NCBI RefSeq assembly: GCF_003385955.1
Contig: NZ_QRDW01000002.1
Span: forward strand, 124,001 to 188,000
Direction: 5' to 3'
Source: Aestuariispira insulae
GTDB lineage: Bacteria; Pseudomonadota; Alphaproteobacteria; UBA8366; Aestuariispiraceae
Length of the DNA stretch: 64,000 bases
Below, piece by piece: positions 25,483 to 34,589 of this stretch. Position 1 is the first letter of the stretch, and the number at the start of each line of letters is the position of its first letter. A program made the position numbers and the translations under genes. Under the pieces are notes generated by a model. The model had not been told where the DNA came from, ran no database searches, and saw only the letters and a program-made list of their open reading frames with translations.

Positions 25483-26298
25483 ATGGATTATCAAAACTAT
25501 TATGAGGCGAACCGGCGACATTGGGATGAGAGTGCCGATATCCATGTAAAATCGACCACCGGGGTCTACCGGGTGGATGATTTTAAAAAGGGCGCGGATA
25601 TTCTGCTGCCGATCGAGGCGCGGGAGTTGCCGGATATCACGGGCAAGAGGATCCTGCATCTGCAATGTCATTTCGGGCTGGATACCCTGAGTCTGGCCCG
25701 GCGCGGTGCGCGTGTGACCGGGGTGGATTTTTCGCCCAGCGCGATTGGTCACGCCCGTGCACTCTCTGAGGAAACCGGGGTGCCCGGCACCTTCGTTGAA
25801 TGCAATCTCTATGACGCACGGGATCACGTGGATGGTTTGTTTGACGGTGTGTTTGTCAGCTGGGGCGCGATTTGCTGGCTGCCGGACATTCCGCGCTGGG
25901 CGGAGATCATCGCTGAATTTCTGAAACCCGGTGGGTTCTTCTATATGGTGGAAGGCCATCCGGCGGCGCTGGCGCTTGATGAGGTGGAGGGACGCTATGT
26001 GCCGAGCTTTGATTATTTCCAGGGATCAGAGCCGGTGGCCTTTGACGAGGCGCATACCTATACGGGTGACGAGGATGTGCTGGAAAACCAACGCGGTTAT
26101 TTCTGGATCCATCCCCTGTCGCGCATCTTGAACAGTTTAATGGCGGCGGGTCTGGCCATAGAGATGTTTAATGAGCATGACACGCTCTGCTGGTCCCTTT
26201 TTCCCTCCATGGTCGATGCGGGCGAGGGCATGCTGCGCCTGCCTGACGGCGTGAGCGGTTTTCCGCTTTCATTTTCCCTGAAGGCGGTCAAGGCCTGA
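25483..26298 (+). CDS. Class I SAM-dependent methyltransferase
   Basis: 271 residues. The S-adenosylmethionine site is 'ILHLQCHFGLDTLSLARRG' near residue 55 with acidic 'VTGVDFSP' near 80. 'LKPGGFFYMVEG' follows at motif IV/post-I spacing. The substrate is not evident; relatives are annotated only as methyltransferase domain 11/25 proteins. ATG 25483 has GGGGGAAG eight bases upstream. It lies 34 bases after the CNB-FHA gene and probably shares its transcript. Confidence 0.88.
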   Translation: MDYQNYYEANRRHWDESADIHVKSTTGVYRVDDFKKGADILLPIEARELPDITGKRILHLQCHFGLDTLSLARRGARVTGVDFSPSAIGHARALSEETGVPGTFVECNLYDARDHVDGLFDGVFVSWGAICWLPDIPRWAEIIAEFLKPGGFFYMVEGHPAALALDEVEGRYVPSFDYFQGSEPVAFDEAHTYTGDEDVLENQRGYFWIHPLSRILNSLMAAGLAIEMFNEHDTLCWSLFPSMVDAGEGMLRLPDGVSGFPLSFSLKAVKA

Positions 26299-26320
26299 CG
26301 GATCCTATTGGGCGGATTAA

Positions 26321-26355
26321 TAAAAAGGCAGCCCCGGCGGATCACCGGGGCTGCC
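26321..26355 (-). terminator. Terminator of the serralysin-like gene
   Basis: GGCAGCCCCGG (26327-26337) and CCGGGGCTGCC (26345-26355) form a perfect 11-base stem. AAAAA at 26322-26326 is a U tract on the minus strand. Confidence 0.88.
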
Positions 26356-26383
26356 ACGCATTCCGGGCAAGGGAGGGGGCAGG

Positions 26384-27871
26384 TTAGGCCGCCCGGGAAT
26401 GCCAGCTGGAGGCGAGGATCACCTCATGGGCACCACTGGCCGCCTGCATGCCGGTTGCCATGGCAGAGGAAACCGCACCGGCTGCGCCAAAGCCGGATAT
26501 GGCCTGTACCAACAGGCTGATATTCTCGGAAGACAGCAGATAGAAACCGGCTTCACCATTGCGGTTGGTGTCGATCTGGACTTCCTCAATGGCGCTGTCC
26601 AGTGACAAGGTGGACCCGTTGGAGAAGGTGAATTCCAGTGCGCCATCATCCAGGCCGGCCATGAGGCTGTCGCCGCTGTCGGTTACAATTACCCGGTCGA
26701 ACCCTTCTGAATCGACAATGGTGACACTGCTGCCGGACGACAGGTTGCCATATTCATAAATGTCGTTCCCGGCACCGCCATCCAGATAGTCGGCCCCGTC
26801 GCCGCCCACCAGGGTGTCATTGCCGTTGCCGCCATAAAGATCATCATTGCCGGCCCCGCCATAAAGGATATCGTCGCCATCTTCGCCATAGAGCCAGTCA
26901 ACGCCGTCATTGCCGTAGAGCGTATCGTTGCCGGCCCCGCCGAACAGGTCATTATCCACATCATTGCCGGTCAGGGTATCATCGCCGGATCCGCCGCGTG
27001 CGGCCTCGATGGTCGCGCCATAGGCGATGGCGATATTGTTGATCCCGCCGATCGAGCTGAACTGCCCGTCGCCCAGGTTGATTTGCACGCTCTGGCTATG
27101 ATTGGAGGCATCGAAGGTATCCCAGCCGCCGGCGTCCCAGATGGCCTTCAACTCTGTTTCGGTAGAGAAGCTATAGGTATCGTTGCCGGTGCGGGTGGTC
27201 ATGTTGGCACCATAGAGCCTCTGGATCGCCGCGATGTCATAGAGCATTGGCGTGACCGGCGATTCATCCCGGCCATATTCCGGGTGGCTGTGATAGGACA
27301 TGACCGAATATTGGTGGCTGTCCTCATTTTCCGGCAGGTAGGGGCCAGGGGTGCCGCCACCGCCCGCGTTATAATCGCCCGGATGTTTCAGGCCCAGCGC
27401 ATGGCCGATTTCATGGATCAGGGTGAGGTGGCTCCATTCGCCCTCAACGGGGGTGAAATTGGCCTCCCGGTCGGCATTGACCCAGATATCGCCGCTCAGC
27501 GGGGCGATCTGCGGGTCGTATTTGCGTTCCAGGCTGGGATAATAGGCATAGGCGCCAACCCCTTCGCCCATGGAATGGTTGCCAAAGGTCATATCGCCAA
27601 CACCGGTCGAATCCTCGATGAAGGTGATGTTGGCGATCTCGGAATACATTTGCAGAATATCCCGCACCGCATCGCGTTGCGCGGTGGTGAAGGCCGAGAA
27701 GTTATTGGACGGATCTTCCGCCCCCAGCGGGATCAGATCGTCATAGTAACCGGGGATAGAACTCAGAAAGCTGTAGGTCACTGTGGCACCGGAGCCAATC
27801 CGTCGGCGGCCCCATTTCAGATTGTCCGGATTTGTGACCGCATCCAGGCGGTCTTGCGGTGCAGTTGCCAT
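26384..27871 (-). CDS. Serralysin-like M10 metalloprotease with RTX repeats
   Basis: 495 residues. The zinc site HEIGHALGLKH is at 153-163 and the Met-turn SVMSYH at 189-194, both diagnostic of the serralysin branch of metzincins. From about 290 to 375 run nonapeptide GGxGxDxLx RTX repeats that bind calcium. No Sec signal is present; such proteins leave by type I secretion using a C-terminal signal, although this C-terminus (Ala/Ser-rich) is not the classic DFxV form. No type I secretion genes are next to it. The start has AAGGAG upstream. The promoter region has a TTACCTATAGGT palindrome. Confidence 0.93.
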   Translation of the reverse strand: MATAPQDRLDAVTNPDNLKWGRRRIGSGATVTYSFLSSIPGYYDDLIPLGAEDPSNNFSAFTTAQRDAVRDILQMYSEIANITFIEDSTGVGDMTFGNHSMGEGVGAYAYYPSLERKYDPQIAPLSGDIWVNADREANFTPVEGEWSHLTLIHEIGHALGLKHPGDYNAGGGGTPGPYLPENEDSHQYSVMSYHSHPEYGRDESPVTPMLYDIAAIQRLYGANMTTRTGNDTYSFSTETELKAIWDAGGWDTFDASNHSQSVQINLGDGQFSSIGGINNIAIAYGATIEAARGGSGDDTLTGNDVDNDLFGGAGNDTLYGNDGVDWLYGEDGDDILYGGAGNDDLYGGNGNDTLVGGDGADYLDGGAGNDIYEYGNLSSGSSVTIVDSEGFDRVIVTDSGDSLMAGLDDGALEFTFSNGSTLSLDSAIEEVQIDTNRNGEAGFYLLSSENISLLVQAISGFGAAGAVSSAMATGMQAASGAHEVILASSWHSRAA

Positions 27872-27905
27872 CTTTCACTCCTTGTTTAGGCTTGATTTAT
27901 AGTTG

Positions 27906-27939
27906 TTACCTATTCGGCGTTATGTTTACCTATAGGTGA
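27906..27939. promoter_or_regulatory. Palindromic motif upstream of the protease gene
   Basis: TTACCTATAGGTGA (27926-27939) contains the perfect palindrome ACCTATAGGT. A half copy TTACCTATT lies at 27906-27914. The same motif appears as a longer perfect palindrome upstream of the DUF2147 gene at 57022-57037, so one regulator may serve both. Confidence 0.5.
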
Positions 27940-28077
27940 GTGAAGGCAGCATGAAAAATACAACCTGTAAATAGTAAAAAATATTCGAAACATATTTATG
28001 AGGGTGCTTTTGGTTGCGGTTTTTGGCTTCCCGCCAGGGGTTGGGGCAAGCGCGCGATATTAAAATTTTTTCAGAAT

Positions 28078-28878
28078 TCAGGTGGCGAGCATAGAGAGCC
28101 AATTGGCGAGTTCACGGCTGCGCATGGCGGGTTCCAAGTCATCTTCGGATGCACCCAGTCGCCGGGCAGCGTCGCCTTGCGGAGCCGAATCGGCGACCCG
28201 CAAATCATCAACCAGATCCCCGCCTTCGGCAAAAATGCAGCCGGGGAGCGAGATCAGGTCCGCAAATTCCCGTAAGGTGGCTTCGGGGTGATATTGCATG
28301 CCCCAATAGGTGACGCCGCCCGTTTCATAGACCATGGCCTGGACCGGTGTGTGCTTGTTCCAGGCGGTGAGGACGGCCCCATCCGGCAATCTTCTGACCT
28401 CATCACGATGGACACAGGGACAGGCAAAGACCGGCCGCCTGCCGGAATGCAACGGATGGCTGCGGCCTTCTTCCGTCAGAGTGATGCCACGGGCAATGCC
28501 CAACTCCATGCCGTTTGGTGATTCCGCAACCTCCCCCCCCAGCAACAGGGCGGCCATCTGCATGCCGTTGCAGGACCCGAGCACGGGCGTTCCGCTGCGA
28601 AAAGCCGTTTCCATCGTGACACGCAAGGGGCGCGCATCCGGTGCGGCCACGGACCAAGGGACGTTGGATCCGGTAAAAACAATGCCGTCAAACGCGTCCG
28701 GCAGGAATGCCTGCAGATCGAAGCCGGCGGCATAGGGTTCCACCACACTGATCTTCAGGTTTGGGTCAATGGCCAGCAGGCTGCGGGCATAGATACCGGC
28801 ATTGCCGGGCAGGCCATGACGCGCCGCCCGATCCAGCAGATCGGGTGTGTCCCCTTCGACGATCAGAATTCTGGGCAT
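28078..28878 (-). CDS. Type 1 glutamine amidotransferase (GMP synthase-like class I)
   Basis: 266 residues. The nucleophile is C103 in LGSCNGMQ and the catalytic histidine and glutamate are in 'MQYHPEA' near 215. The oxyanion region 'GIVFTGSNVPW' is near 65. The family hydrolyses glutamine or acts as a peptidase-like amidohydrolase; in this subgroup the partner synthase domain is absent. After the domain a polar tail of about 40 residues has no known role. The ribosome site is weak. No operon partner. Confidence 0.85.
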   Translation of the reverse strand: MPRILIVEGDTPDLLDRAARHGLPGNAGIYARSLLAIDPNLKISVVEPYAAGFDLQAFLPDAFDGIVFTGSNVPWSVAAPDARPLRVTMETAFRSGTPVLGSCNGMQMAALLLGGEVAESPNGMELGIARGITLTEEGRSHPLHSGRRPVFACPCVHRDEVRRLPDGAVLTAWNKHTPVQAMVYETGGVTYWGMQYHPEATLREFADLISLPGCIFAEGGDLVDDLRVADSAPQGDAARRLGASEDDLEPAMRSRELANWLSMLAT

Positions 28879-28982
28879 GGTCTTATCCGTTTGTTGGCGA
28901 TTAGGCTGGTGAAATTGTCACCTCCTCCCATCTCGCCAATAATACAAACGGACAAAAAACCCTGTCCCGGAAACGACGCCTT

Positions 28983-29291
28983 TTATACCTGATCCTGCAG
29001 CCGGGTGCGCAGTTGGTCGCGTCGCTGGATCATCTCTTCTAGATCGCCGCAATTCCAAGCATCCTGACATGCGGAGGCAAACGCGCGGCTTTCCTCGCTT
29101 TTCTTCCGAAGGCGCTTGAATTTCTGATCAGATAGCTCCCAGCTTTCCTCCAGTTTCTCAATGGCGCCGGCGATGCGTTCAAGATGGTCGTAATTGGCCT
29201 GGATGGTTTGGTTGGCCTGTTTCAGCCTCTCCACATTGGTCTGGGTCTCCAGACCGGAGATTTCCGGTTGGGTTGCTTTGGATTTCAACAT
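28983..29291 (-). CDS. Coiled-coil hypothetical protein
   Basis: 102 residues, charged and almost wholly helical, with heptad-like spacing through 'ERLKQANQTIQANYDHLERI' in parts and 'FKRLRKKSEESRAFA'. No known domain. ATG 29291 has GGGGGAA six bases upstream, so the earlier ATG at 29327 is less likely. Function unknown. Confidence 0.65.
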   Translation of the reverse strand: MLKSKATQPEISGLETQTNVERLKQANQTIQANYDHLERIAGAIEKLEESWELSDQKFKRLRKKSEESRAFASACQDAWNCGDLEEMIQRRDQLRTRLQDQV

Positions 29292-29591
29292 AATATTCCC
29301 CCATATGTTGCAGCCAGATTCCATCATTAACGTATGACGGTTAAAGTTTGATTAAGTGGAATGGGGAAGCTAGCGCGCAGGAAGAAAATGCCTGCCATCT
29401 TCACCCGGTCAAACACCGGAGCCCAAGATCTTCTGCCAGGCGAGCACCCTTATAGCGTTGATTAGTATGCATATCATTGATTTTTAAGGGAAAAATCTCC
29501 TTTCTTCCTTATGGTTCGCAGGTTAAACGGGTGTGGTTAAAAGCCATTTTAACCATGGCGGGATGGCTGCCCGTCTTGTTCAACAAAAGTT

Positions 29592-29617
29592 GGAATGAAA
29601 TAAGCGGCTCAGCCGTC
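29592..29617 (+). promoter_or_regulatory. Candidate ECF-type promoter of the sulfite dehydrogenase genes
   Basis: GGAAT (29592-29596), 17 bases, then CGTC (29614-29617), about 40 bases before the ATG. GGAA/CGTC pairs are typical for ECF sigma factors, and an ECF gene lies convergently downstream. The rest of the 29292-29654 gap shows no gene. Confidence 0.4.
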
Positions 29618-29654
29618 TTATGGGTATTCACAACGGAATCACTGGAGAGACTTA

Positions 29655-30920
29655 ATGTCCGAAATCAGCAATGTGCCCGTGGATAGGGAGGAAAAAGGAG
29701 ATCAGTTGCAGGGAGCGGGGAGACGCCGCTTTCTCAAAACAGCAGGCGGCGTGTCGCTGGGCGCGCTATTGGGGATGTCGGTGCCGTTTGCCCGCAATAT
29801 GCCGTCCGGCATCATGCCGGTGGCTCTGGCGGAAGACATGGATGTTCTTGCCGGGAAAGACGGCCTGACCCTGCTCAATGACCGGCCGGTTAATGCGGAA
29901 ACCCCGCCGCATCTTCTGGATGATGCGATCACGCCGACCAACCGCCATTTCATCCGTAATAACGGTCTGCCGCCGGAAGAGATGGATGCGGATAGCTGGA
30001 CCCTGACCATTGACGGTCTGGTGGAAAAGCCGATGACGCTGAGCATCGCCGATCTGAAAAAGAAATTCCCGGTCCATACCATGGCGCTGACCATTGAATG
30101 TGGTGGTAACGGCCGGGCGGCCTTTGACCCGCCGGCCAAAGGCAACCAATGGACCCTGGGCGCGGTGGCCTGTTCCAACTGGACCGGGGTGCGCCTGCGG
30201 GATGTGTTGGAGGCGGCCGGTGTTCAGGATGGTGTTGTTTACACCGCCCATGAAGGGGCTGACAGTCATCTTTCCGGCGACCCGGACAAGCTGCCAATCT
30301 CCAGGGGGCTGCCCATTGCCAAGGCGATGAGCGACAATATCCTGATCGCCTTTGAGATGAATGGCGAACCGCTGCATCCGATGAATGGTGCGCCCTTGCG
30401 CCTGGTGGTGCCGGGCTGGCCCGGCAGTTGTTCCCAGAAATGGCTGAAGCGGATCTATCTGCGCGATATCGTGCATGATGGTCCGAAAATGACCGGCACC
30501 GCCTATCGCGTACCGAACCGTCCGGTGGCGCCAGGTGAAAAGGTCGATAAAAAGGATTTTGTGATCATCGAGCGCATGCCGGTGAAATCCCTGATCACCT
30601 ATCCGGCCACAGGCGCTGAAACCAAGGATCGGGCCATTGAGATACGCGGTCATGCCTGGTCCGGGGATCGATTGGTCGATCATGTGGAAGTGTCCTTTGA
30701 TTTTGGCGCGACCTGGCAGCGGGCAGAGCTTGACCTGCCGGTGAATGTGGGGGCCTGGCAGAATTGGCGCGCCACGATCCAACTGCCGCAGGCGGGGTAT
30801 TATGAGGTCTGGGCCCGTGCGGTGGATGATGCGGGCGAGGGCCAGCCCCATGCCATCAAATGGAACCCGAAAGGCTATCTCAATAACAGCATGCACCGGG
30901 TGGCGGTTAAGGTTGTCTGA
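29655..30920 (+). CDS. Sulfite dehydrogenase-type molybdoenzyme (sulfite oxidase family)
   Basis: 421 residues. A twin-arginine signal is seen in GRRRFLKTAGG (22-32). The Moco domain has the molybdenum ligand C149 in IECGGNGR, then 'SNWTGVRLRDVLEAAGV' and 'GWPGSCSQKWLKRI' binding the cofactor. The C-terminal dimerisation domain (from about 300) has 'WSGDRLVDHVEVSFDFG' in parts. It oxidises sulfite to sulfate in the periplasm and probably passes electrons to the small cytochrome c encoded next. It resembles both SorA and SoxC; no other sox genes are present, which favours the SorAB type. Confidence 0.9.
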   Translation: MSEISNVPVDREEKGDQLQGAGRRRFLKTAGGVSLGALLGMSVPFARNMPSGIMPVALAEDMDVLAGKDGLTLLNDRPVNAETPPHLLDDAITPTNRHFIRNNGLPPEEMDADSWTLTIDGLVEKPMTLSIADLKKKFPVHTMALTIECGGNGRAAFDPPAKGNQWTLGAVACSNWTGVRLRDVLEAAGVQDGVVYTAHEGADSHLSGDPDKLPISRGLPIAKAMSDNILIAFEMNGEPLHPMNGAPLRLVVPGWPGSCSQKWLKRIYLRDIVHDGPKMTGTAYRVPNRPVAPGEKVDKKDFVIIERMPVKSLITYPATGAETKDRAIEIRGHAWSGDRLVDHVEVSFDFGATWQRAELDLPVNVGAWQNWRATIQLPQAGYYEVWARAVDDAGEGQPHAIKWNPKGYLNNSMHRVAVKVV

Positions 30921-31005
30921 TCCAGGTGGAAGCCGGTGAACCGGGTGCGGCAGGGTCCAATGACCGGGCCGGCCGCATCCGTCACTTTTTAATGTGAGGG
31001 TATCA

Positions 31006-31314
31006 ATGAAAAAGACTGTTCTTGGTTTCAGCGCATTCCTGCTGACGGGATTATTTTCTCTGCCTGCCGGTGCCTCTGAATATGGTATTCTGGTGGAAGA
31101 TACCGGGGTTGAAGAGGTTTATGGCTATTGCAGCGCCTGCCATTCCGAGCGCATCGTCGCCCAGCAGGGATTGAGCCGGGAGAGCTGGATCGAATTACTG
31201 GACTGGATGGTGGAGGAACAGGGCATGGCCGAGATTGAGGAGCCAGATTTTTCCCTGGTGATCGATTATCTCAGCAAAAACTATAATACCGACCGGCCAA
31301 ATTTCCCGAACTGA
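31006..31314 (+). CDS. Small monohaem cytochrome c, partner of the sulfite dehydrogenase
   Basis: 102 residues with a signal peptide ending near 'LPAGA' (residue 23) and one haem motif CSACH (42-46). A likely distal Met lies in 'EEQGMAEIE'. It should accept electrons from the molybdoenzyme encoded 85 bases upstream and pass them on to the respiratory chain. ATG 31006 has GAGGG seven bases upstream. Its stop lies seven bases from that of the convergent anti-sigma gene. Confidence 0.88.
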   Translation: MKKTVLGFSAFLLTGLFSLPAGASEYGILVEDTGVEEVYGYCSACHSERIVAQQGLSRESWIELLDWMVEEQGMAEIEEPDFSLVIDYLSKNYNTDRPNFPN

Positions 31315-31321
31315 TGTAATG

Positions 31322-32146
31322 TCAGGCGCAGGGCGGATAATCCTGCACCGGCAATTGCGCGATCAGGTTGTCGTCGCGCCGGAACCATTGAGACAGGCTT
31401 TGCCGGACCGCGCGGCTGGCATCGCGGAATTTGTCATCTGCCATTCCCTTGGACAGGGTTGCGATCAGATAACCGCTTTCCTGCCAGAGGGTGCGGGTAA
31501 GGTCGGGGTCTTCAGCCTCCGGCCAGGCTGTGGCGGCTTCGGTTCGATACAAAAAGACCGTCAGGCTGCATCCGTTGCGCCCGCGATAGTGAAACCCGAT
31601 CCGGGTTTTTTGCCCGACGGTTTCATAAAGATGATCCACAAGCGCCAGGCCGGCAAAGGTGAGGTCTGGGGCGGTTGGCAGGGCCGGATCGGACGGCCGG
31701 GCGGCATTTTTCAAGCCTGCCGCAAAGGGCGTATAACCCCGCTGCATGAAGGTTTCATGCAGACCGTCAGCGAGCGCGATTGGCCCGGTTTCAATTTGCT
31801 CGGGCGATAGGATCGCCGCTCCCGCGATCAACGCGGCCAGCCCTGCGGCTAACGCCACCTTGTGGAAACGCTGCTGCCCGGCAGCTGTTCGGGTTGTCTT
31901 CCGGACGGGATCGGCAGCAGGTTGATATTGGTCGCCCACGTATAGCGCACGCATTTTGGCCTTGCTCGCCAGGATTTTCGCTAAGGCTTCAGAGAATGCC
32001 GGGTCCCGGGCAAGGCGCTGATCAATTTGCAGGCGGTCTTCGACCGAGAGCGCGTCATCGGCATAGCCATTCAGCAAAATCCAGTCCTGCTCGCTCACCG
32101 CCGCCATGTTTGGTTGCTCGTCATTGTTCTTGCCTGGGGCCATCAT
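31322..32146 (-). CDS. Anti-sigma factor-like membrane protein
   Basis: 274 residues. The N-terminal cytoplasmic part has 'DWILLNGYADDALSVEDRLQI' in parts and 'LARDPAFSEALAKI', like the zinc-less anti-sigma domain of RsiW/FecR-type proteins. One hydrophobic span lies at about 96-113, and the C-terminal half is periplasmic with 'VQDYPPCA' at the end. Its ATG overlaps the ECF stop by four bases (ATGA), the usual coupling of sigma and anti-sigma genes. The inducing signal is unknown. Confidence 0.85.
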   Translation of the reverse strand: MMAPGKNNDEQPNMAAVSEQDWILLNGYADDALSVEDRLQIDQRLARDPAFSEALAKILASKAKMRALYVGDQYQPAADPVRKTTRTAAGQQRFHKVALAAGLAALIAGAAILSPEQIETGPIALADGLHETFMQRGYTPFAAGLKNAARPSDPALPTAPDLTFAGLALVDHLYETVGQKTRIGFHYRGRNGCSLTVFLYRTEAATAWPEAEDPDLTRTLWQESGYLIATLSKGMADDKFRDASRAVRQSLSQWFRRDDNLIAQLPVQDYPPCA

Positions 32147-32628
32147 TTTGACTTTCCGTCGTCACAAAGCGCAATCAGAGCGGCTCTGGCCCGGCTGATC
32201 CGGCTCATCACCGTGCCGCCGGGAATGCCCATGACCTGGGCGGTTTCTTCGTATGTCATCCCGGCGATATCGACAAGATAGAGAATTTCACGATGGGCCA
32301 GGGTCAGTTTTTCAAAGGCCCGGCGGAAGGCGATCATGTCTTCCGGACAGATGGCCGGGCTTTGCACCTCTTCATTGAGACGGCTGCGAGCCTCAAAATA
32401 TTCCCGGCGCACCGCTCGTTTGCGCACCAGATCCAGATGCAGGTTACGGATGATGCGAAACATCCAGGACCTGATCTTGGTCAGATCCTTTGGCGGGCTG
32501 GAGGTTGTCATAGCCCGCACAAAGGCGTTTTGAACCAGGTCGCGGGCATCGTCCCGGTTGCGGCAAACTGCCAGCGCATAGGCCTGACATTCCGGCTGCA
32601 ATTCGGCCAGGATCGTTCTGTATGACAT
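32143..32628 (-). CDS. ECF-type RNA polymerase sigma factor
   Basis: 161 residues. Region 2 has 'RDDARDLVQNAFVRAM' and 'IRSWMFRIIRNLHLDLVRK' in parts; region 4 has 'AHREILYLVDIAGMTYEE' and 'GIPGGTVMSRISRARAAL'. It directs RNA polymerase to a stress or metabolic regulon. The overlapping downstream gene encodes its anti-sigma factor. The sulfite dehydrogenase genes, convergent to it and with a GGAAT-N17-CGTC motif, are one possible target. ATG 32628 has GGGAG eleven bases upstream. Confidence 0.92.
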   Translation of the reverse strand: MSYRTILAELQPECQAYALAVCRNRDDARDLVQNAFVRAMTTSSPPKDLTKIRSWMFRIIRNLHLDLVRKRAVRREYFEARSRLNEEVQSPAICPEDMIAFRRAFEKLTLAHREILYLVDIAGMTYEETAQVMGIPGGTVMSRISRARAALIALCDDGKSK

Positions 32629-32722
32629 GGCTTCAATGGCTCCCGATAGGATGTCAGGATCGGTTTATATTAGAATATTGTCAAGAACACGCCCGTTCAG
32701 GGGGCGTGGCGAAAACGGGATG

Positions 32723-33976
32723 TCAGTGGGTATCTTCCTCTTTCTGGCCGGAATCGGAAAGCGCTGCGGTATAGAGCTGTTTGCTGGAGGTGCCCATGGA
32801 GCCAAGAGGCAGAAAGGGGGCCTTTGGCCGGACCGCCCGGCGACGCTGGGTCATGCGCACCAGGATGAATAAGGCCAGGAAGCAATAGATCCCGGTCAGG
32901 AAATAGAGAAAGCCGTCGGCACCGAAACGCGCCATGGCCTGGGCGGCCAGGATCGGGCCCATGCTGGCGCCGATCCCATAGGCGATCAGCAAGCCGGACG
33001 CTACCTGTACCAACCGGTCGGGATCGGCCAGGTCATTTACCTGTGAGGAAGAAATTGGATAAACCACAAAGGCAAAACCGCCATAAGCGGTGATGATCAG
33101 CACCAGGATGATAAAGGGCTGGTCGGTGGCCCAAAGGGCTGCCTGGGCCAAAAGGGCGGTGAAGACAGAAGCCCCGATCAAAACACTACGCCGGTCAAAC
33201 CGGTCGGACAGCCGTCCGATGGGAAACTGGAGCGCGATGCCGCCCAGAATGGTCATGGCCATGAAGGTGGAAACCTGGGCGACGGACAGTCCGATTTCCC
33301 GGGCAAAGACCGCCCCCATGCCATTGAGCGAGGCATTGGCGACCCCGGCACAGATGGTGCCCATCACACCGACGGGCGACGTCAGGAATAGATCCTTAAA
33401 GGGCATGCGCTGGGGCGAGCTGGGTTTCGGCGCGCTGGCCCTGGAGAGCAGGACCGGCACCAAGGCAAAGGAATAGACCATGGAGGCAATGATGAAGAGC
33501 TGGTATTCGGCCGGATCACCGATCAGCATCATGAACTGGCCAAGGCCCGCACCCAGATAGTTGGTAATCATGTAAAGTGACAAGATGCGCCCGCGCATGG
33601 CATTGGTGGAGCGTTCATTGACCCAGCTTTCCACCACCATCACCATGCCGGACATGCAAAAACCGGCCATGACGCGCAGGACAAACCAGGCGACAGGATC
33701 AACAATCAGCACATGGGCCAGGACCGCCACCGATAAAAGCGAGGCCAGGGCGGCAAAGGCGCGGACATGGCCGACAGTTGCGATCACCCGGACCGCAAAC
33801 AGCGCGCCCACCAGCATGCCGATGAAATAGCCTGACATGATCAGGCCGGTGATCTCGGTTGAAAATCCCTCAATCCGGCTGCGCAGGCCCAGCAGAATGC
33901 CCATCATGCCGTTGCCCAGCAACAGCAAACCGTAGCTCAGCAGGAGGGAGGAAATTGATTTGATCGCGGTCCACAT
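32723..33976 (-). CDS. MFS transporter (YcaD-like)
   Basis: 417 residues from ATG 33976, about 12 membrane spans. Family marks are 'YFIGMLVGALFAVRVI' in the second span region and 'GRLSDRFDRRSVLIG' as the mid-protein loop signature. The architecture with 'ESWVNERSTNAMRGRILSLYM' in parts fits the YcaD branch. Starts upstream to 34114 are in frame but give an unlike, non-hydrophobic leader. Substrate unknown. It lies about 95 bases upstream of the ECF sigma start, on the same strand. Confidence 0.85.
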   Translation of the reverse strand: MWTAIKSISSLLLSYGLLLLGNGMMGILLGLRSRIEGFSTEITGLIMSGYFIGMLVGALFAVRVIATVGHVRAFAALASLLSVAVLAHVLIVDPVAWFVLRVMAGFCMSGMVMVVESWVNERSTNAMRGRILSLYMITNYLGAGLGQFMMLIGDPAEYQLFIIASMVYSFALVPVLLSRASAPKPSSPQRMPFKDLFLTSPVGVMGTICAGVANASLNGMGAVFAREIGLSVAQVSTFMAMTILGGIALQFPIGRLSDRFDRRSVLIGASVFTALLAQAALWATDQPFIILVLIITAYGGFAFVVYPISSSQVNDLADPDRLVQVASGLLIAYGIGASMGPILAAQAMARFGADGFLYFLTGIYCFLALFILVRMTQRRRAVRPKAPFLPLGSMGTSSKQLYTAALSDSGQKEEDTH

Positions 33977-34127
33977 GCCCGATGCCCCGGTTACAAGAAT
34001 TGTTTGGCTGGAACAGCTTAACGGTCCTAAGATCAACAGGCGAGAGTAAAATCGGGTTTGTTCTAGACGTTGAAAACGAGTCTCCGACAGAATAGTAGAA
34101 GTAGATACGAACACTGGGGGAAATGAA

Positions 34128-34589
34128 TTGGGGCTTGAGGAGTTGAAGGGGGCACCTGAGGAGCGGGAAACATTGTTCCGTCTCTTTGTGGGGGATAATT
34201 CCGATCGTGTGATTGAGATTTTCCGGGCTCAGGAAAAAGGGGAGATTGGGATCTTCCTGAACTGGGCGGTTATCCTGTTTGGGTCGGTTTGGTTCTTTTA
34301 CCGGAAAATGCCCTTCATGGGGGGCCTCTATTTTGTTATTCCAATCTTGGTATTCATCATTTTTCCCAGGAATTCGGTGATTTTTTTCCTGTTGTATAAC
34401 CCGATGGTCGCTGGCGTTGCCGACGCATTGTTTGTGTGGAAGGCGAGACGCTGCATCAACCGGTCAGAAGTGATGTTTTCTGATCAGGAGCAACGTGAAG
34501 CGTGGATAGAACGTAAAGGCGGCTATTCGATGCTTGGTCTGTTGTTGGGTGTGGGCGTGGAGGGGGGCATGCTGCTGTTGGCAACTTAA
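34128..34589 (+). CDS. DUF2628 family membrane protein
   Basis: 153 residues with a TTG start at 34128 behind a GGGGG ribosome site; an ATG at 34123 is out of frame. The N-terminal half is soluble, then 'FLNWAVILFGSVWFFYRKM' begins a set of three to four hydrophobic spans. The 'WFFYRKM' core is the DUF2628 hallmark. Function unknown. It is separated by about 220 bases from the large sensor kinase gene on the same strand. Confidence 0.7.
   Translation: MGLEELKGAPEERETLFRLFVGDNSDRVIEIFRAQEKGEIGIFLNWAVILFGSVWFFYRKMPFMGGLYFVIPILVFIIFPRNSVIFFLLYNPMVAGVADALFVWKARRCINRSEVMFSDQEQREAWIERKGGYSMLGLLLGVGVEGGMLLLAT

Noticed and set aside
26690-27000. Repetitive DNA that might look like a CRISPR array
   Set aside because: The repeats are in frame and encode the calcium-binding RTX nonapeptides of the protease.
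29766-30896. 376-residue open frame on the minus strand
   Set aside because: Shadow of the sulfite dehydrogenase gene; no start signals or domain.
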